Shown piece after piece: positions 6,342-9,495 of a stretch of 9,495 nt of DNA. The translations under genes were made by a program, and so were the position numbers. The stretch is from assembly GCA_035275545.1 (NCBI GenBank), contig DATEMP010000385.1:1-9495 (forward strand), written 5' to 3'. The stretch comes from WS-11 sp035275545. Lineage in GTDB: Bacteria; Eisenbacteria; RBG-16-71-46. A model generated the notes under the pieces. That model made no database searches and was not told where the DNA came from. It worked only from the letters and a program-made list of their open reading frames with translations. Numbering within the stretch: the first letter of the stretch is position 1; the number at the start of each line of letters is the position of its first letter.

Positions 6342-7298
6342 TCATTGGACGAACGCCACCTCGGCGCGCGCATCCGCCCCCTTCGCCTCGAGCGCCACCA
6401 CCACCTCGTCGCCGCGCACCCGCTCGAGTGCCGCGATCGCCACCGCGCACATCGACAGGTCCGGCTCGCGGGTGGTGAGGCGCTGGAACTGGAGGCCCGG
6501 CCAGATGAGCCACTTCACCAGCGGGCGGTCCGCGTAGCGCCCCGAGAGGCGGATGAACTCGAACGCCACGCCGGCGATGAGCGGCATGCAGGCGATGCGC
6601 AGCAGGTGGTCGCGCACCCCGTGCGGCTTCCCGATGAACGTGAACGCGACGATGCTCACCACCACGACCAGGAACAGGAACGACGTCCCGCAGCGCGGGT
6701 GGAGGCGCGGGAACGTCTGCACGTGCTCGGGGGTGAGCGGGCCGCCGTTCTCGAGCGCGTGGATCGCCTTGTGCTCGGCGCCGTGGTACTGGAGCACGCG
6801 CGCCAGCTCCTTCCACTGGCTGATGAGCAGCAGGTAGAGGATGAAGGCGAGCAGGCGGAACAGACCGTCCACGAGGCCAAAGCCGATCCGGTCGTGGAAT
6901 CCGAGCCAGCCGGTGAGCCGCGCCGGGAGCACAACGAACAGCAGCACGCCGATCCCCATCGAGATGACGACGGTGAGGATCTGCGCCGCGCCCTGGAGCG
7001 CCGAGGGCTTGGCGGCGGGCGTGCCGGCCGCGCCCTTCCCCTGCTCCTCGTCGCGGGTCGCCTCGTCGGCGCTGAAGTTGAGCGCCTTGATCCCGAGGTA
7101 GAGGGTCTCGAACAGCGCCACCGCGCCGCGCACCACCGGAATCGAGAGCACCTTCACGCGCCGGGTGACCGAGACGAAAGTGCGCTCCATGAACGCGAGC
7201 GAGCCGTCCGCGTGCCGCACCGCCACCGCCACGCGCGAGGGCGAGCGCATCATGACGCCTTCGATGACGGCCTGTCCGCCGACCGGGAGGAACGGCAT
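6342..7298 (-). CDS. DUF1385 family multi-pass membrane protein
   Basis: 318 residues. Family signatures are clear: GGQAVIEGVMMRSP near the N-terminus (8-20), YHGAEHKAIHALE (171-183), HPRCGTSFLF (200-209) and TTREPDLSMCAVAI (275-288). Hydrophobic segments at about 103-125, 145-161, 205-224 and 235-250 are likely membrane spans. The conserved H, E, C and R residues between them would suit a metal- or substrate-binding site, but no biochemical activity is established to my knowledge. The position between rpmE and prfA is conserved in many phyla, which suggests a link to translation or growth; that link is inference. The ATG at 7298 has GGAG 8 nt upstream. The gene starts 76 bp after rpmE, with a hairpin in the gap. 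Confidence 0.95.
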   Translation of the reverse strand: MPFLPVGGQAVIEGVMMRSPSRVAVAVRHADGSLAFMERTFVSVTRRVKVLSIPVVRGAVALFETLYLGIKALNFSADEATRDEEQGKGAAGTPAAKPSALQGAAQILTVVISMGIGVLLFVVLPARLTGWLGFHDRIGFGLVDGLFRLLAFILYLLLISQWKELARVLQYHGAEHKAIHALENGGPLTPEHVQTFPRLHPRCGTSFLFLVVVVSIVAFTFIGKPHGVRDHLLRIACMPLIAGVAFEFIRLSGRYADRPLVKWLIWPGLQFQRLTTREPDLSMCAVAIAALERVRGDEVVVALEAKGADARAEVAFVQ

Positions 7299-7313
7299 CG
7301 GATGGTCTCCGGG

Positions 7314-7363
7314 ACAAACGAACGGCTCCCGGTCGGGACGTGCGGGTCCCGTGCCAGGAGCCG
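7314..7363 (-). terminator. Two-tier hairpin between rpmE and the DUF1385 gene, possible terminator or attenuator
   Basis: On the minus strand an outer 7-bp stem, CGGCTCC (7363-7357) with GGAGCCG (7329-7323), encloses an inner 6-bp stem, CGGGAC (7351-7346) with GTCCCG (7339-7334). TTCGTTTGT follows directly. The T-run is interrupted, so termination may be partial. It starts 12 nt after the rpmE stop and would let rpmE be expressed above the two downstream genes. Confidence 0.55.
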
Positions 7364-7374
7364 GGGTGGAGTCG

Positions 7375-7659
7375 CTAGGAGCTGGCGGTCTCGGTCTCGG
7401 GCTCGGCGGTCGCGGTGGCGGCGCCCTTGCCGGCCTTGTCGCCCTTGTCGTACTTGCGGCGGAAGCGCTCGACGCGGCCCGCCTTGTCGACCAGCTTCTG
7501 TTTGCCGGTGAAGAACGGGTGGCAGTTGGAGCAGATGTCGAGATGGATCTTTCCGTCGCTCGACGTGGGCTTCAGGGTGGTGCGGGTATCCCACTCGGTG
7601 GCGCACCCGTAGCAATGGAAGGTGCGCAGCTCGTAGGCGGGGTGGATTCCGGCTTTCAT
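7375..7659 (-). CDS. rpmE: 50S ribosomal protein L31 (bL31), zinc-binding type
   Basis: 94 residues. bL31 sits on the large subunit and bridges to the small subunit head. The N-terminus MKAGIHPAY and the block DICSNCHPFFTGKQ...DKAGRVERFRRKY are diagnostic. Cysteines 16, 19, 43 and 46 form two CxxC pairs, so this is the zinc-binding (C+) form. Residues 71-94 are a low-complexity tail (K/D/G, then A/T/E) beyond the normal end of the family and probably disordered. The ATG at 7659 is chosen because GGAGG lies 6 nt upstream and the family begins MKxGIHP; upstream in-frame codons are not family-like. First gene of the rpmE-DUF1385-prfA cluster, with its own promoter upstream. Confidence 0.97.
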   Translation of the reverse strand: MKAGIHPAYELRTFHCYGCATEWDTRTTLKPTSSDGKIHLDICSNCHPFFTGKQKLVDKAGRVERFRRKYDKGDKAGKGAATATAEPETETASS

Positions 7660-7682
7660 CTCGAACCTCCGAATCGGCGGCG

Positions 7683-7694
7683 TTCCCCGGGGAA
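7683..7694. promoter_or_regulatory. 12-bp palindrome in the rpmE leader
   Basis: TTCCCCGGGGAA is a perfect palindrome 24 nt upstream of the rpmE ATG, inside the expected 5' UTR of about 75 nt. On the minus strand the adjacent GGGGGG could also pair with CCCC. It could be a leader structure for ribosomal-protein feedback or a DNA dyad. The function is unproven. Confidence 0.4.
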
Positions 7695-7741
7695 TCCCCC
7701 CGAGCGCTCCGCCTGGGCCTCGTATGTGGAAACGGCCGGGC

Positions 7742-7771
7742 ATTATGCCGCATGCGGGCGCCGGATGCCAG
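7742..7771 (-). promoter_or_regulatory. Sigma-70-type promoter for the rpmE cluster
   Basis: On the minus strand CATAAT (7747-7742, 5 of 6 to consensus) is preceded by CTGGCA (7771-7766, 4 of 6) with an 18-nt spacer. It lies about 83 nt upstream of the rpmE ATG and just after the msrA stop. The -10 sits inside the palindrome GGCATTATGCC (7739-7749), which overlaps CCGCATGCGG (7748-7757), so a protein binding these dyads would block the promoter. Confidence 0.6.
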
Positions 7772-7812
7772 AGGCGTGGCTGCGGGATGTTCAGGCTCTG
7801 TCTGGCCGACGC

Positions 7813-8373
7813 TTACCGTCCGGCGGCGAACTCCGGCTTGAGCCGTGACAGGTACTTGGCGCGCAGCTTCTTGAGCTTGGGCGGGATGGTCGCCCGGCAA
7901 TAGGGCTGGTCCGGGTTCGCCTGGTAGAAGCCCTGGTGATAGTCCTCGGCGGCGTAGAACTCGCCGATCGGCGCGACCTGCGTGACGATCGGGTGGTCGA
8001 ACGCCTGGTCCCGCGTGAGCTGGGCGATCACCTCCTGCGCGATCCGCTTCTGCTCGTCCGAGTGATGGAAGATCGCCGAGCGGTACTGGGTCCCCTCGTC
8101 GTGCCCCTGCCGGTTGAGCGTGGTCGGATCGTGGAAGGCGAAGAAGATCTCGATCAGATCGCGGTATCCGATGACCGCCGGGTCGAACGTGATCTGCACC
8201 ACCTCGGCGTGCCCGGTGGTCCCGGTGCACACCTGCTTGTAGGTCGGGTTCGGGACGCTGCCCCCGGCGTAGCCGGAGACCACCCGCTCGACGCCCGCGA
8301 GCTGCTCGAATACCGCCTCGATGCACCAGAAGCAACCACCGGCCACGGTCGCGAGTTCACGCGTTCCTGTCAT
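7813..8373 (-). CDS. msrA: Peptide methionine-S-sulfoxide reductase MsrA
   Basis: 186 residues, a typical single-domain MsrA. It reduces the S epimer of methionine sulfoxide in proteins and free methionine, normally with electrons from thioredoxin. The catalytic cysteine is C14 in AGGCFWCIEA. Other family blocks are GVxxVxSGYAGG (about 27-38), TGHAEVVQITFDP (53-65), DPTTLNRQGHDEGTQYRSAIF (82-102) and EDYHQGFY (143-150). C159 in QPYCRATIPPKLKKLR is the likely resolving cysteine. No MsrB domain is fused or adjacent. The ATG at 8373 follows GAGGAGGAGCCA, a strong Shine-Dalgarno; the in-frame ATG at 8391 would place that site inside the gene. It lies 105 bp downstream of the SpoIIAA-like gene on the same strand. 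No clear promoter is visible in the gap, so co-transcription is possible. Confidence 0.97.
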   Translation of the reverse strand: MTGTRELATVAGGCFWCIEAVFEQLAGVERVVSGYAGGSVPNPTYKQVCTGTTGHAEVVQITFDPAVIGYRDLIEIFFAFHDPTTLNRQGHDEGTQYRSAIFHHSDEQKRIAQEVIAQLTRDQAFDHPIVTQVAPIGEFYAAEDYHQGFYQANPDQPYCRATIPPKLKKLRAKYLSRLKPEFAAGR

Positions 8374-8478
8374 TGGCTCCTCCTCATTCATAGGGGTCTG
8401 CGCACCCTGAGAACGAGGGCCCGCACCCGGTGTGACTACCGCCGGCCGCGGCTCGTCGCCGCCGTACGGCGCACGACG

Positions 8479-8847
8479 TTAGCCACGGATCCAGGCGAGC
8501 GCGGCGGCTTCGTCATCGAAGATCTCGATCGTGATCTGTGGATTGTCGTTGAGCGTCTGGAACATCCGCGCCATCCCCCGCTGCACCGGGGTGCGAACCA
8601 CGATCGCCGACCGGAAGGCGTTGGGGAACTGGAGGGTGCGACGATGATCGGCCAGCGTCTTCACATCGGGATAGAAGATCTCGACCGTGGTCACCCCGGT
8701 CATGTCGGTGAGCCGCGCCGGCACCGGATCGCGGCCGCGCTCGAGGTCATCGGTTGCTGTCGCGAGTCCCGCCAGGTCCTCGGCGGTCAGGGCGCCGGTC
8801 AGGGCGATGCGCAGCAGATCCGGCTCGACCGTGATTGCGAACGCCAT
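8479..8847 (-). CDS. SpoIIAA/STAS-like small cytoplasmic protein
   Basis: 122 residues, no signal peptide or membrane span. The order of elements (beta strand FAITVEPDLLRIALTGALT, helix EDLAGLATATDDLE, strand ARLTDMTGV, helix DVKTLADHRRTL, strand SAIVVRTPVQRGMARMF, C-terminal ITIEIFDDEAAALAWI) fits the SpoIIAA-like/STAS fold. In sporulating Firmicutes SpoIIAA is an anti-anti-sigma factor. Proteins of this wider family in other phyla are mostly uncharacterised, and no anti-sigma kinase or sigma factor gene is nearby, so that role should not be transferred. The ATG at 8847 follows GAGGAGG by 4 nt; the longer open frame upstream is not family-like. The palindrome CGCCGTACGGCG (8460-8471) lies 7 nt after the stop but lacks a loop and T-tract. 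Family assignment is by pattern only. Confidence 0.75.
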   Translation of the reverse strand: MAFAITVEPDLLRIALTGALTAEDLAGLATATDDLERGRDPVPARLTDMTGVTTVEIFYPDVKTLADHRRTLQFPNAFRSAIVVRTPVQRGMARMFQTLNDNPQITIEIFDDEAAALAWIRG

Positions 8848-8934
8848 CGCGCCTCCTCGCCGACCGGAGGCGGGCCGCGCCGCGGGCGTCCCCACCGGGC
8901 GAAAGCCCACAACCTCCAATGCCGGGCCATCGTA

Positions 8935-8986
8935 CCCGAGCCGGGGTCGCTCCTACCATAGGTCTCCTCCGCGCCCCGGGCTCGGG
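8935..8986. repeat. Long GC-rich inverted repeat in the divergent intergenic region
   Basis: CCCGAGCCGGGG (8935-8946) pairs with CCCCGGGCTCGGG (8974-8986) with a single bulged base. Inside the 27-nt loop CCTA (8952-8955) and TAGG (8959-8962) form a smaller stem. It lies about 90 bp before the SpoIIAA-like start and about 85 bp before the tetR-like start. It could separate the two divergent units or fold in the leader of the minus-strand gene. No T-tract follows on either strand. Confidence 0.55.
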
Positions 8987-9015
8987 CGGTGCAACCTTTC
9001 CGCGGCCCGGCACGT

Positions 9016-9046
9016 CTAGTGACCAGAACACGGATCCGGTCACGAG
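9016..9046. promoter_or_regulatory. Candidate TetR-family operator
   Basis: GTGACC (9019-9024) and GGTCAC (9038-9043) are perfect inverted half-sites. The dyad extends to CTAGTGACC and GGTCACGAG with one mismatch (31 bp overall). It ends 26 bp before the tetR-like ATG and overlaps a weak -10-like TCTAGT (9015-9020). TetR regulators commonly bind dyads of this size next to their own gene, so autoregulation is plausible. Confidence 0.5.
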
Positions 9047-9072
9047 TTCCACCCTCCCGCTCCGGAGCATCC

Positions 9073-9495
9073 ATGCCCGCTGCGTCCGCGACCCCCGCAC
9101 TCCGTACCCGCGTGCTCGATGCCGCCGACCGGCTGCTCGCCCGGTTCGGCTACCGAAAGATGACCGTGGAGGACATCGCGGCCGAGGCGGGGATCGGCAA
9201 GGGCACGGTCTACCTGGCGTTCGAGAGCAAGCAGGAGGTGGCGCTCTCCTGCATCGACCGCATGGTCGGGATCCTGCTCGATGAGCTGCGCGCCCTGGCG
9301 GACGGGCCGGGTCCCCATCTCGAGCGGCTGCGCGCGATGCTGGTGCTCCGGATCATGCACCGGGTGGACTACGCGCGGGCCCACGCCGCCAGCCTGGACG
9401 CGATGTTGTCCGCGGTCCGCCCGGCGTTCCTGGTGCGTCGCGCGCGGCACTTCGCGGACGAGGCCGCGGTCCTGGCCGGGCTGCTGCGCGCGGCC
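9073..9495 (+). CDS. TetR/AcrR-family transcriptional regulator (C-terminus cut by window edge)
   Basis: 141 codons are open from the ATG at 9073 to the right edge, with no stop. Residues 10-55 are a TetR N-terminal DNA-binding domain: helix 1 around RTRVLDAADRLLARFGYRKM, then MTVEDIAAEAGIGKGTVYLAFESKQE with the helix-turn-helix at about 32-50. The rest is the start of the helical ligand-binding and dimerisation domain, where the ligand cannot be predicted. CGGAG precedes the ATG by 7 nt. It is divergent from the SpoIIAA-like gene. The inverted repeat at 9016-9046 is a likely binding site. Family members usually repress themselves and a nearby efflux or metabolic gene; the target may lie beyond the right edge. 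Confidence 0.9.
   Translation, partial: MPAASATPALRTRVLDAADRLLARFGYRKMTVEDIAAEAGIGKGTVYLAFESKQEVALSCIDRMVGILLDELRALADGPGPHLERLRAMLVLRIMHRVDYARAHAASLDAMLSAVRPAFLVRRARHFADEAAVLAGLLRAA

Noticed and set aside
6120..7511. Long plus-strand open frame across prfA, DUF1385 and rpmE
   Set aside because: Runs antisense through three well-supported genes, low-complexity R/H/E-rich, no family pattern.
7250..8335. 361-codon minus-strand open frame over msrA and rpmE in another frame
   Set aside because: Overlaps two genes that are certain; sequence is arginine-rich and not family-like.

Overview
The window is GC-rich bacterial chromosome. The sequence alone does not fix the organism. Two large secreted proteins carry a DUF11 module, Ig-like repeats and (in the complete copy) a C-terminal FlgD/Por-secretion-type sorting domain. 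Together with the high GC this suggests an FCB-group lineage such as Candidatus Eisenbacteria or a relative. That assignment is inference from domain style and base composition.

Left half (1-5176): two tandem paralogous genes for large exported, cysteine-rich surface proteins lie on the minus strand. The upstream, complete copy is at 1732-4500; the downstream copy starts at 1689 and runs off the left edge. They are 42 bp apart and probably co-transcribed. About 675 bp without a convincing gene precede them. This stretch holds a plausible promoter (4956-4983) and, between it and the start codon, a long putative leader with two copies of an imperfect repeat (about 77-81 nt, 192 nt apart). In each copy the stems are conserved and the loops have diverged.

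Middle (5177-7659): the translation-linked cluster rpmE (ribosomal protein bL31) - DUF1385 membrane protein - prfA (release factor 1), all on the minus strand. This gene order is conserved in many bacteria. The usual downstream partner prmC (RF methyltransferase) is absent here. A two-tier hairpin with a short T-rich tail lies between rpmE and the DUF1385 gene and may act as a terminator or attenuator. A good sigma-70-like promoter overlaps short palindromes upstream of rpmE.

Right end (7813-9495): msrA (peptide methionine sulfoxide reductase A) and a small SpoIIAA/STAS-like protein, both on the minus strand, then a divergent TetR-family regulator on the plus strand that is cut by the right edge. 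The 225-bp divergent region contains two inverted repeats. One is a GTGACC-N13-GGTCAC dyad just upstream of the tetR-like start and is a candidate operator.

Most of the window is ordinary housekeeping content. The parts most worth a second look are the repeated, possibly bistable RNA-like modules ahead of the surface-protein genes, and the mosaic conservation between the two paralogs.
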